This document shows positions 40,393-48,358 of a stretch of DNA of 64,000 bases, one piece after another. Position 1 is the first letter of the stretch. Each line of letters begins with the position of its first letter. A program made the position numbers and the translations under genes. The notes below the pieces were generated by a model. The model was not told where the DNA came from and made no database searches. It saw nothing but the letters and a program-made list of their open reading frames with translations. Source of the stretch: Actinomadura physcomitrii (GTDB lineage: Bacteria; Actinomycetota; Actinomycetes; Streptosporangiales; Streptosporangiaceae); assembly GCF_008923205.2 (NCBI RefSeq), contig NZ_WBMS02000030.1, positions 47,912 through 111,911 of the forward strand. The letters are read 5' to 3'.

Positions 40393-41691
40393 TCAGCGCG
40401 GTGCCAGCCGTCCCAGCGCGGTGCACAGCCGGTCGATGTGCTCCTCGGTGGTGCCGATCCCGAAGCTCGCGCGGACGGCCGCCCCCTCGCCGCCGCAGCC
40501 GGCGGAGTCGTCCCCGCCCAGCAGGTGCCGGACGAGCGGGTGCGCGCAGAACTTGCCGTCCCGCACGCCGATGCCGTGCTCCCCGGACAGCGTAAGCGCC
40601 ACGTCGCGCGCGTTCCAGCCGGTCACGGTGAAAGACACGATTCCCACGCGCGGCGCCCGGTCGCCCCACAGATTCAGCTCGCGGACGTGGGGGAGCGCGC
40701 CGAGTCCGGCGCGGAGCCGGGCGAGGAGCCGTTCCTCGCGGGCGGCGAGCGCGTCCCAGCCGGCGGCGTTGAGCGCCTCGCAGGCCGCGGCGAGCGCGAT
40801 GACGCCGAGGACGTTCGGGGTGCCGGCCTCGTGCCGCTGCTCGGCGGACGGCGCCCACCGGACGGTCTCGGCGACGGACGCGCTCGCGCCGCCGCCCTTC
40901 AGGTAGGGGCCGGCGGCGCGCAGCCAGTCGGCGCGCCCGGCGAGGACGCCGGCGCCGAACGGCGCGTACAGCTTGTGGCCGGAGAACGCGACGTAGTCCA
41001 GGCCGAGCGCGGTCATGTCGAGCGGGCGGTGCGGGACGAGCTGCGCCGCGTCCACCGCGATGCGGGCGCCGTGCCGCCGCGCGACCTGCGCCAGCTCGCG
41101 GATCGGCCACAGCTCGCCGGTGACGTTGGACGCGGCGGTGACGACGAGCAGCCGCGCGCCGACCGGGGTCGCGGCGAGCGCGCGGTCGGCGGCGTCGATC
41201 GCCTCGGCGGGCGTGGCGGGGACGGGCAGCCGCACGGGCCGCTTCCACGGCAGCAGCGACGCGTGGTGCTCGGACTCGAACACCACGACGCTCGTCCCGG
41301 ACGGGACGGCGTGCGCGAGCAGGTTCATCGCGTCGGTGGTGTTGCGGGTGAACACGACCGCGGCGCGGCGCCACGCGCCGAGGAAGCCGCGGACGGTCTC
41401 GCGCGCGCTCTCGTACGCCTCCGTCGTGACCTGCGAGGCGTAGCCGGCGCCGCGGTGCACGCTGCTGTAGTAGGGCAGCGCGCGCGTGACCGCCTCGTGC
41501 ACCGCCTCCAGGCACGGCGCGCTGGCCGCGTAGTCGAGGTTCGCGTAGGGGACCTGGCGGCCGTCGTCCAGCGGTACGGGCGCGTCCGCGCCGACGACGC
41601 GCGGGAAGGCGCGAACTTCCCGCGCGGTGCCGGACGTCTCAGCAGGCGTGAACGGGGAGCGGGACGGTGCGGGGGCGAGCGTGGCGGGCAT
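40393..41691 (-). CDS. Cysteine desulfurase-like PLP enzyme (class V aminotransferase)
   Basis: A 432-residue PLP-dependent enzyme; ATG at 41691 with AAGGA 7 nt upstream. Motifs: YANLDYAASAP, YYSSVHRGAGY, FTRNTTDAMNLLA, ESEHHASLLPW, VDAAQLVPHRPLDM, the PLP lysine in FSGHKLYAPFG, and a Cys near the C-terminus (RDGKFCAHPLV) at the position of the mobile persulfide Cys. It resembles SufS/CsdA but is not in a suf operon. A SAM-IV riboswitch directly upstream ties it to sulfur amino-acid status, so a role in moving sulfur from cysteine into methionine/SAM-related metabolism is likely. Expected length is 400-430, so it is complete. Confidence 0.86.
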   Translation of the reverse strand: MPATLAPAPSRSPFTPAETSGTAREVRAFPRVVGADAPVPLDDGRQVPYANLDYAASAPCLEAVHEAVTRALPYYSSVHRGAGYASQVTTEAYESARETVRGFLGAWRRAAVVFTRNTTDAMNLLAHAVPSGTSVVVFESEHHASLLPWKRPVRLPVPATPAEAIDAADRALAATPVGARLLVVTAASNVTGELWPIRELAQVARRHGARIAVDAAQLVPHRPLDMTALGLDYVAFSGHKLYAPFGAGVLAGRADWLRAAGPYLKGGGASASVAETVRWAPSAEQRHEAGTPNVLGVIALAAACEALNAAGWDALAAREERLLARLRAGLGALPHVRELNLWGDRAPRVGIVSFTVTGWNARDVALTLSGEHGIGVRDGKFCAHPLVRHLLGGDDSAGCGGEGAAVRASFGIGTTEEHIDRLCTALGRLAPR

Positions 41692-41727
41692 GCCGGTTCC
41701 TTCCGGGGTCAGGGACCCCGGGGGCGT

Positions 41728-41852
41728 GCCTGCGGGATCCGCGCTTGCCGGAACGCGGTCCCGCGTCCGGCCAGGTCCTCACCCGGGGCACCCCATCGCG
41801 GACGAAGGGTTGCCGACCAGCGAGCCGGGGCTTGGCGCTGGCGCTCATGACC
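41728..41852 (-). ncRNA. SAM-IV riboswitch upstream of the cysteine desulfurase-like gene
   Basis: On the minus strand the leader begins GGTCATGAGCGCCAGCG, CAAGCCCCGGCTCGCTGGT, CGGCAACCC, then GATGGGGTGCCCCGGGTGA, GGACC, and ends with a GCAAGCGCGGATCCC element. This is the order and sequence of the actinobacterial SAM-IV class, including the GGTCATGAG/GGACC closing helix and the CAAGCCCCGGCT block shared with SAM-I. SAM binding normally shuts expression down. The aptamer ends about 35 nt before the ATG at 41691, so control is probably by ribosome-binding-site access. Edges are approximate. Confidence 0.88.
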
Positions 41853-41902
41853 TAGTGCGGAAGTATATGCGGAGCCTGTGGCAGATCAAGCGGGAGGGTG
41901 CG

Positions 41903-42286
41903 ATGCGGTACGGGGTTGTTCGGGCGCTGGCCGGGGGCGTGGTGATGCTCGGCGCGTCCGGCCTGCTGGGCGCGTGCGGGGCGCTGGGAGGCAACTCCGG
42001 CCAGGTCTGCACCGACACGAAGGAGGCGTTCCAGCAGTACGTCACCCAGGTCAGGAGCGTGCCGGCGGCGGAGCCCGCGCAGTGGGGGCAGGCGACGCAG
42101 CGGCTCGCGGCCCGCCTCGACGCGCTGGCGAAGAAGGCCGACGACGCGGCGCTGAAGAAGGCGCTGGAGGCGGAGTCGCAGCGGCTGCGCTCCGCCGCCG
42201 CGACCGTCGGCACCGGCGACGCGTCGCAGCTCAGCGCCGCGATGAACGACGCGCCGGTCCGCATCGGCAAGGCGTGCGCGCAGTAG
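41903..42286 (+). CDS. Small predicted lipoprotein
   Basis: A 127-residue exported lipoprotein. ATG at 41903 with GGGAGGG 4 nt upstream. Signal peptide MRYGVVRALAGGVVMLGASG leads to lipobox LLGAC. The mature domain has a Cys pair (GQVCTDTKEAF near the start and GKACAQ at the end, likely a disulphide) enclosing amphipathic helices (LAARLDALAKKADDAALKK). This helical pattern is common in actinobacterial lipoproteins of unknown function. It is divergent from the SAM-IV-controlled gene and ends at a bidirectional terminator. Confidence 0.8.
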   Translation: MRYGVVRALAGGVVMLGASGLLGACGALGGNSGQVCTDTKEAFQQYVTQVRSVPAAEPAQWGQATQRLAARLDALAKKADDAALKKALEAESQRLRSAAATVGTGDASQLSAAMNDAPVRIGKACAQ

Positions 42287-42304
42287 CGCGAGGGCGAGAC
42301 GCGC

Positions 42305-42338
42305 AAGGGGGCCCGGCGGTTCGCCGCCGGGCCCCCTT
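42305..42338. terminator. Bidirectional terminator between lipoprotein and PBP genes
   Basis: A perfect 15-bp stem (42305-42319 with 42324-42338) with a TTCG tetraloop lies between two convergent genes. One arm starts AAGGGGG and the other ends CCCCCTT, so it can stop transcription from both sides. Confidence 0.9.
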
Positions 42339-42382
42339 CGCGTTCAGCCGGGGCCTCGTGCGTTCGGTCGGGCGCCTAGCGT

Positions 42383-45118
42383 TCAGTTGAACATCTGGCC
42401 GGTGCCGCCGCCGTCGCCGGGATCGCCGCCGCCGTCGTTCCCGCCCCCGTCGTCGCCGCCTCCGCCGTCGTTCCCGCCGCCGTCATTGCCGCCGCCGCCG
42501 TCGCCGGTGCCGCCACCGCCGCCGGGCAGCGTCGGGATGATGGTCGGCAGGTCCGTCGGCGGCCTCGGGCCCTCCGGCCCCTCCGTCCCGCCGGAGGGGC
42601 GGTGCGACGGGCCGCCGGTGCGCGGCCCCTCCGTGGTCTGCCCGCCGCCGGCCGGCGGGCTGCCCCAGCCGCTGCCGGGCGTCTCCGACGGCGACCCGAA
42701 CGACTTCGGGTCGTAGCCCTTGATGTCGACGGCGTCGGTCATGTACGAGCGCCAGATCTGGGTGGGCAGTTGCCCGCCGTACGAGCCGTACCCGGGGATG
42801 TTCAGCGCCTTGTTGTCCTCGCGGAACATCGCCACGCTCGTCGCCATCTGCGGGACGAACCCGTTGAACCAGATCGCGCGGCCCTCGTCGGTGGTGCCGG
42901 TCTTGCCGGCGACGTCGCGGCCGTCCGGCAGTTGCGCGCCGGTGCCGGTGCCGCCCTGGACGACCTGCTGCATCGCGTAGGTCGCGTCCCGTGCCACCTG
43001 CGTGCCGAACGCCCGGTCGCCCTTCTCTGCGAACTTGCGGGCCCGCCCCTCGTTGTCGGTCACCGACTTCACCACGTACGGCTGCCGGAACACGCCCTCG
43101 TCGGCGAACGTCGCGTACACCCCGGCCTGCTGCACCGGGTGCAGCGACACGATGCCGAGCGGGAACGACGCGGCGGCGCGCTGCGCCGGCGTCATCTGCG
43201 ACGCCGGGATGCCGAGCTTCTCCGCCATCGCGGCGATCTTGTCGTTGCCGATGTCCTGGCCGAGGTTCACGTAGGCGGTGTTGACCGAGTGCTCGGTCGC
43301 GGTGACGAGGTTGATGTTCCCGAAGCTCTCGCCGCTGTCGTTCTTGATCGAGTGGTCGCCGAAGTACTGCGGTGAGCTGCCGTCGTAGGTGTCGGACAGG
43401 CTCTTGCCGTCCTCCAGCGCCGCGGCCAGCGCGATCGGCTTGAAGCCCGACCCGGCCTGCGCGGTGTCGTAGAACGCGCTGCTCGCCGCCTCCGTCAGGT
43501 AGTTGCGGCCGCCGTAGAAGGCCAGCACCTGCCCGGTGTTCGGGTCGACCGACACCAGCCCGGTCCGGATCTTCTTGCTCGTCCCGGCCGGGACGTTGTT
43601 CTCCACGGCCTTCTTCGCCGCGTCCATCAGCCGCCGGTCGAACGTCGTGGTGATCTTCAGGCCGCTGCGGTTGATCTCGTCCTCGGTGTAGCCGCGCCGC
43701 TCCTCCAGCTCCTTCTTGGCCAGGTTGACCATGTAGCCCTTCTGGCCCTTCAGGACGTCGGTGATCTTCTCCTTGCCGGGCAGCGGGAACCGCATCGCCG
43801 CGGCGTCGGCGGGCGACAGCGCCCCGTCCCGGACCATGTTGTTCACCACCGCGTGCCAGCGCTGCTCGGCGTACACGCGGTGCTGGCCGGTCGGGTCGGC
43901 GAAGTTGCTCGGCTGCTGGATCGCGGCGGCCAGGTACGCCGACTCGGCGGGCGTGAGGTCCTTGACGTCCTTGTTGTAGTAGGCGTGCGCGGCGGCCTGC
44001 ACGCCGTAGGCGTCGCGGCCGAAGTAGATCGTGTTGAGGTACTGCTCGAGGATCCAGTCCTTGGACTTCTCCCGGCCCACCTTCAGGGAGACCATGATCT
44101 CCTTGAGCTTGCGGGTGACCGAGCGCTCCTTGCCGATGCCGCCGTAGTAGTTGCGGACCATCTGCTGGGTGATCGTCGAGCCGCCCTGCAGCTGCTCGCC
44201 GGTCGCGGTGGACCAGAACGCCCGCGCGGTGCCCTGCACCGAGACGCCCGGGTCCTGGTAGAAGCTGCGGTTCTCGGCGGCGATGACCGCGTCGCGGGTG
44301 CTCTTCGGGATCTGGTCGAACTTCACCGCGTCCCGGTTCATCCCGGTCTTGGCGATCAGGGTCTTGCCGTCGGAGTAGTAGAACGCGGGCCCCTGCGCGA
44401 GCGCCTGCTCCTGCGGCGAGGGGACGGGCGTGAAGATGTAGGCGATCGCGAACGCCGCGACGAGGAACCCGAGGATGCCGAGCAGCGTGAACAGGATGCG
44501 CCGCAGGTAGCGGACGCGGCGGCTGCGCGGCTTCTTCGGCCCCTTGCCGCCGCCCCGGCCGCCGGGGCCGCCGCCGGAACCGCCTGGGCCGCCGCCGGGG
44601 CCGCGCCCCGGCGGGCCTCCTTGCCTCGACGACGCAGCCGGCATGGTCTTGGTATCTCCGGCCGGGGAGCCGCTCACACCAGCGGTTCCGGAGCCGTCCG
44701 GATCGTCCTTCCCGGGCCGGGGGTTATCGGGGGACGTGCCGTTTTCGGGGGCCGGAGAGCGCGCGCCCGCCGCGGGGGATTGCGCGGTCGCGGCCTCTGC
44801 CGGGCGGTCCGCGCGGGCCTTGTCGCCGTTCTGAGATATGTCGGTGTTCGGGGAGGAATTCGGGTCCGGGACGGTTTCTCCGGAGTCGACGGTGAGCGTC
44901 GCGGCCCGGGGCGTGGGGGACGGCGCCGTGCGCCCGGCCGTCTCGTCCCCGTCCTGGTCGGGGATGGGGTCGGCGGGCCGGGCGGTGCCGTCGGCGGGCG
45001 CCGGACGCTCCGCGCCGCCGCCCGATTCGCCCGCCGGAACGGCCTTCGCACCGTCCTGGCGAAGATCGTGTGCGGTGCCCGGTGCGCCGTCTTCCTGGCC
45101 TTTTTCCGTGCTGCTCAC
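42383..45118 (-). CDS. Class A penicillin-binding protein (transglycosylase/transpeptidase)
   Basis: A 911-residue bifunctional peptidoglycan synthase, GTG start at 45118 with GGGGGG upstream. A long 190-residue Pro/Gly/Asp-rich cytoplasmic tail precedes the transmembrane helix (about 208-230). The GT51 domain has AENRSFYQDPGVS (catalytic Glu), GGSTITQQ and KLKEIMVSLK. The transpeptidase has SxxK in AGSGFKP (about 555), SVN in EHSVNTAYVNL and KTG in VAGKTGTTDEGR. The C-terminus is a Pro/Gly-rich tail ending in a run of GGGGDDGGG and GGNDGGG repeats. It inserts and crosslinks peptidoglycan at the membrane. Long glycine-rich tails are frequent in actinobacterial PonA-type proteins. Single gene with its own promoter region. 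Confidence 0.93.
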   Translation of the reverse strand: MSSTEKGQEDGAPGTAHDLRQDGAKAVPAGESGGGAERPAPADGTARPADPIPDQDGDETAGRTAPSPTPRAATLTVDSGETVPDPNSSPNTDISQNGDKARADRPAEAATAQSPAAGARSPAPENGTSPDNPRPGKDDPDGSGTAGVSGSPAGDTKTMPAASSRQGGPPGRGPGGGPGGSGGGPGGRGGGKGPKKPRSRRVRYLRRILFTLLGILGFLVAAFAIAYIFTPVPSPQEQALAQGPAFYYSDGKTLIAKTGMNRDAVKFDQIPKSTRDAVIAAENRSFYQDPGVSVQGTARAFWSTATGEQLQGGSTITQQMVRNYYGGIGKERSVTRKLKEIMVSLKVGREKSKDWILEQYLNTIYFGRDAYGVQAAAHAYYNKDVKDLTPAESAYLAAAIQQPSNFADPTGQHRVYAEQRWHAVVNNMVRDGALSPADAAAMRFPLPGKEKITDVLKGQKGYMVNLAKKELEERRGYTEDEINRSGLKITTTFDRRLMDAAKKAVENNVPAGTSKKIRTGLVSVDPNTGQVLAFYGGRNYLTEAASSAFYDTAQAGSGFKPIALAAALEDGKSLSDTYDGSSPQYFGDHSIKNDSGESFGNINLVTATEHSVNTAYVNLGQDIGNDKIAAMAEKLGIPASQMTPAQRAAASFPLGIVSLHPVQQAGVYATFADEGVFRQPYVVKSVTDNEGRARKFAEKGDRAFGTQVARDATYAMQQVVQGGTGTGAQLPDGRDVAGKTGTTDEGRAIWFNGFVPQMATSVAMFREDNKALNIPGYGSYGGQLPTQIWRSYMTDAVDIKGYDPKSFGSPSETPGSGWGSPPAGGGQTTEGPRTGGPSHRPSGGTEGPEGPRPPTDLPTIIPTLPGGGGGTGDGGGGNDGGGNDGGGGDDGGGNDGGGDPGDGGGTGQMFN

Positions 45119-45282
45119 AAGCCCCCCGTGATTATTGCGTTACCGACGATACCTGAGGGGATCCATGCGATGGGCCGCCCAATGCACATCCTTGGCTTCC
45201 CGATAAGAGGACGACCAAAGGCCCCTCCGGGTTGTCGTGACGGATCTCGCACGCCCGCCGGGAACCCGCCCTCCCCGGCAAC

Positions 45283-45324
45283 ACGAGCGGCGGGCGACCC
45301 CTGCCGGGGCCGCCCGCCGCTCGT
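45283..45324 (-). terminator. Terminator after the FKBP gene
   Basis: A 14-bp perfect stem (45283-45296 with 45311-45324) with an inner CCCC/GGGG extension lies 32 nt past the stop at 45356 on the minus strand. Confidence 0.85.
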
Positions 45325-45355
45325 CTCCGCCCGCGCCGTCACGCGGCGCGGGCGC

Positions 45356-46492
45356 TCACTTCTGCACCTTGGCGAGAATGTCGACGACGAACACCAGGGT
45401 GTCGGTGCCCTTGATCCCGGCCTGGGAGTTGCCGTTCTTGCCGTAGCCCTCGGACGGTGGCAGGACCAACAGCACGCGGCTGCCGACCTTCGCGCCGGTC
45501 AGGCCCTTGTCGAAGCCCGGGACGGTCGCGCCCGTGCCGATCGGGAACAGCGCCGGCTGGCCGTTCTTCCAGCTGGAGTCGAAGACCTTGCCGCCCTTCC
45601 AGATCTGCCCCTGGTAGTTGACGACCGCGTCGTCGCCCTTGGCGAGCGCCGGGCCGGTGCCCTGGACGAGCGTCTTGGACTGCAGCTTGTCCGGCGCGTC
45701 CACCTTCGGGACGGTCACCTTCGGCGCCTTGCCGGCGCCCTGGTCCTCGACCTTAGGCAGGTTCTTGTCGTCCAGCTTCTGCGGGGTGCCCTGCGGCCCG
45801 GCGTTCTTCTTCACGACCGCCTGGACGTCCACGACGAACACCACGGAGTCGTTCTTGCCGAGGCCGAGCTGCGAGCCCTGGTCGCCGAAGCCCATCGACG
45901 GCGGGACCTCCACGAGCACCCGGCTGCCGGCCGTCTTGCCGAGCAGGCCCTTGTCGAGGCCCTTGACGCCGCTCTTGCCGACGGTGAGCGCCTGCGGGCC
46001 GCCCGACGACCCCTGCGCCTGCTGCTCGTAGGACGAGCCGATCTTCTTGCTGGTGCTCTTCTTCTTGGAGTCGTCGGCGTCGGTCTGCTTCGCCCACTGG
46101 TAGAAGGAGTACTGCACGAACATCGTGTCGCCGTCGGCGATCGCCGGCCCGGTGCCCTTGATCAGCGTCCGGGTCTTCAGCGACTTGTTCGGCGCGAGCT
46201 TGGTCGGGATCTTCACCTTCGACTCGGTTCCGAACTTGCCGGACACCTCGATCTTCGGCCCGGGCCGCGTCACGAGGTAGGCGACGCCGCCCGCGATGAC
46301 GAGCACGGCCACCACGATGCCGGCGATCGTCGCGATCCGCCGCTTGCGGGCCTGGGCCGCGGTCAGCGCGGACGGCCGGTTCAGCCCGCTGCCGCGCCCG
46401 GCGCTGATCCCGTGCGGGGTGAACTCCGGGCTGCGGATGTTCTTGGCGTTAGGGATCTTCGCCTTGACCGCCGGCTTGTCATCCTCGGCCAT
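45356..46492 (-). CDS. Membrane-anchored tandem FKBP-type peptidyl-prolyl isomerase
   Basis: A 378-residue protein with a short cytoplasmic N-terminus (QARKRRIATI), one transmembrane helix (about residues 54-75) and two FKBP domains outside the membrane (about 110-230 and 270-378). Domain 2 has the canonical pattern: VNYQGQIWKGGKVFDSSW, ATVPGFDKGLTGAKVGSRV, LLVLPPSEGYG and TLVFVVDILA. Domain 1 is more divergent and carries a Lys/Ser-rich insertion (DSKKKSTSKK). It probably assists folding of exported proteins, fitting its place next to a PBP gene. Domain 1 may have lost catalytic activity. Confidence 0.92.
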   Translation of the reverse strand: MAEDDKPAVKAKIPNAKNIRSPEFTPHGISAGRGSGLNRPSALTAAQARKRRIATIAGIVVAVLVIAGGVAYLVTRPGPKIEVSGKFGTESKVKIPTKLAPNKSLKTRTLIKGTGPAIADGDTMFVQYSFYQWAKQTDADDSKKKSTSKKIGSSYEQQAQGSSGGPQALTVGKSGVKGLDKGLLGKTAGSRVLVEVPPSMGFGDQGSQLGLGKNDSVVFVVDVQAVVKKNAGPQGTPQKLDDKNLPKVEDQGAGKAPKVTVPKVDAPDKLQSKTLVQGTGPALAKGDDAVVNYQGQIWKGGKVFDSSWKNGQPALFPIGTGATVPGFDKGLTGAKVGSRVLLVLPPSEGYGKNGNSQAGIKGTDTLVFVVDILAKVQK

Positions 46493-46678
46493 GGTTCCTC
46501 ACTCGCTCCGGGGTCGACGACATCACGAAAGTGACCACCCTTCCAGCACCGGGCTAAGAACAGCGTGAAAACGGCGCAAAGGAGGTCGACCTGCAATCTA
46601 CCGGTCACTCGTCGTGCAAGGGCGATCCTGCCGGGGGGCCCGCCCCTGGGGACGGTCTCCGCAGGACACCGGGACCCG

Positions 46679-47290
46679 TCAGGATACTGCCGCCGGTCCC
46701 CGGGCGAGCAAACGCCGCTTCTGCCCGTCCGGCAGGTCGGTCTGCTCCAGCACCGTGAAGCCCCCGTCCAGCAGCGACGCGGGCTCGCACTCGCCGAGGC
46801 ACCACTCGGCCGGCAGGGCGTCGCGGACCCGCTGCGCCTCCGTCGTGAACGCCTCCCAGGCCAGCAGCCCGCCCGGGACGACCGCCCCCGCGGCCCGCAG
46901 GAACACGGCACGGTCCCAGAAGCCCGTGCACAGGACGATCGCGTACGCGGCCGTTCCGGGCCGGAACGCGCCGAGATCTTCCTGGACGAAGGTGATCAGG
47001 CCGTCGAGGCCGCGGCGGCGCGCCTCCGCGGCGAGCCGGTCGAGCGCGACCTCGGAGACGTCCACGGCCGTGACGTGCCGTCCCGCCTCGGCGGCCAGCA
47101 GCGCCGATCCGGCCGTCCCGCAGGCCAGGTCGAGGACGGGCCCGTCCGGCGGCGCCTCGGCCAGCGCGTGCACGGCCAGCGGGTGCGGCTCGAACGACGG
47201 CTCGGGCGCGCTCTCGTACTTGGCGTTCCACCGGAGCCGGTCGGGATGCCCGGCGAGCCCCTCCGGCACCCCGCCCCCACGCATTCCCAT
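46679..47290 (-). CDS. Class I SAM-dependent methyltransferase
   Basis: A 203-residue methyltransferase. ATG at 47290 (AGGG 8 nt upstream) is preferred over a frame extension that enters the G/C-run hairpin. Motif I VLDLACGTAGSALLAAE, acidic residue in VTAVDVSEVALDRL, motif II FVQEDLGAF and motif IV AYAIVLCTGFWD. The N-terminal HPDRLRWNAKYES pattern (WN..Y) is typical of small tellurite-resistance/TehB-like or thiopurine-type methyltransferases. Substrate unknown. It lies downstream of a second methyltransferase but is separated from it by the palindromic G/C tract, so co-transcription is doubtful. Confidence 0.83.
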   Translation of the reverse strand: MGMRGGGVPEGLAGHPDRLRWNAKYESAPEPSFEPHPLAVHALAEAPPDGPVLDLACGTAGSALLAAEAGRHVTAVDVSEVALDRLAAEARRRGLDGLITFVQEDLGAFRPGTAAYAIVLCTGFWDRAVFLRAAGAVVPGGLLAWEAFTTEAQRVRDALPAEWCLGECEPASLLDGGFTVLEQTDLPDGQKRRLLARGPAAVS

Positions 47291-47329
47291 ACGCACGACC
47301 CTATGCGCGCCCCCACCCCTGACCTCACG

Positions 47330-47472
47330 TTGAGTTGTGGGGGGGGGGGGGGGGGGGTGGGGGGCGGGGGGGACGACCCCCCACACCCCCCCCGCGCGGG
47401 GCGGGGTGGGTGGGGTGGTGTGGTGGTTCCCGCCCCCCCCCCCACCCCCCCCCCCCCCCCCACAACTCGACG
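47330..47472. repeat. Extreme G-run/C-run inverted repeat (giant hairpin)
   Basis: A run of 19 G (47339-47357), then T, 6 G, C and 7 G on the left is matched on the right by 11 C, A and 17 C (47433-47461). The flanks GTTGAGTTGT (47329-47338) and ACAACTCGAC (47462-47471) extend the pairing with one mismatch. The centre (47371-47428) is a second imperfect G/C palindrome. The whole tract is almost pure G on one half and C on the other, and can form a hairpin of 40 or more bp or G-quadruplexes. It lies between two minus-strand methyltransferase genes and may terminate transcription. Run lengths could be affected by sequencing error. Confidence 0.85.
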
Positions 47473-47476
47473 AGGG

Positions 47477-48259
47477 TCAGCGGCGTTCGGCGATCAGGAG
47501 CATGAACAGGGCCGTCGGGAAGCCCTCGCGCCACCAGGGGTCGTCGCGCAGCTGCTCCGGCGTCGGGTGCGGCTCGCGGAGGTCGGCGATGACGAATCCG
47601 TTGTCCCGGAGCGTTCCAGAGTAGAACTCCAGCGGCCGGAGCCACGATGTGATCATCGACGGCGACTCCAGGCCGTCCACCAGGAACCGCTGGTCCACGC
47701 CGCGCGAGGCGAAGTACTGCGCCGCGGGCACGCTCTGCGCGGCGCCGCGCTCGGAGTTCTCGACGTAGAAGCACGGGTGCAGGGTCAGCGAGATCAGCCG
47801 CCCGCCGCTCTTCAGCACCCGGCCGAACTCCCCGATCGCCCGCGACGGGTCCTGCAGGTGGCTGAACAGGTGGTTGCAGACGACCAGGTCGAACCCGGCG
47901 TCCTCCACGGGCAGCGCGTCGACGCTCGCCCGGGTGAACGACAGCGAGCCCGCCGCGCCCCCCGCCGCGACCGCCGTGCCGGCCGCCTCCCGGGCCGCGT
48001 CGATCAGCCCCTGGCAGGCGTCCACGCCGACGACGTCGGCGCCCCCGGCGGCCAGCGTCCGCGCGATGTACCCCTCGCCGCAGCCGGCGTCCAGCACCCG
48101 CAGCCCCGCGCACGGCCCGATCGCGTCCAGCATGGCGGCGTCGGTGAGCTCGGTGCGGTACCGGTCGCGGCCCTCCCTGATCACCTTCACCCAGTAGTCC
48201 GCGTTGGCCTCCCACCGCTCCCTGGTGAGATTCGCGATGGCTTCCGCCGTCTCTTCCAC
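47477..48259 (-). CDS. Class I SAM-dependent methyltransferase (UbiE/COQ5-like)
   Basis: A 260-residue methyltransferase with a GTG start at 48259 (GGGGAG close upstream). N-terminal WEANADYWVKVIREGRDRYR, motif I LRVLDAGCGEGYIARTLA, GVDACQGLIDAARE, motif IV FDLVVCNHLFSHLQDP and post-I LKSGGRLISLTLHPCFY. The C-terminal part (FRPL-like SWLRPLEFYSGTLRDNGF) is typical of small-molecule methyltransferases. The stop lies within 6 nt of the giant G/C hairpin. Substrate unknown; no biosynthetic cluster is visible around it. Confidence 0.86.
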   Translation of the reverse strand: MEETAEAIANLTRERWEANADYWVKVIREGRDRYRTELTDAAMLDAIGPCAGLRVLDAGCGEGYIARTLAAGGADVVGVDACQGLIDAAREAAGTAVAAGGAAGSLSFTRASVDALPVEDAGFDLVVCNHLFSHLQDPSRAIGEFGRVLKSGGRLISLTLHPCFYVENSERGAAQSVPAAQYFASRGVDQRFLVDGLESPSMITSWLRPLEFYSGTLRDNGFVIADLREPHPTPEQLRDDPWWREGFPTALFMLLIAERR

Positions 48260-48358
48260 CGGCTCCCCATTCCCCGGCCCGCTCGCGGGCCTTTCACCTC
48301 AACGATCTGCGATGCGCGGCCCATGCGCCGCGCGGTACCCCCGAGAACGCAGCACCCG

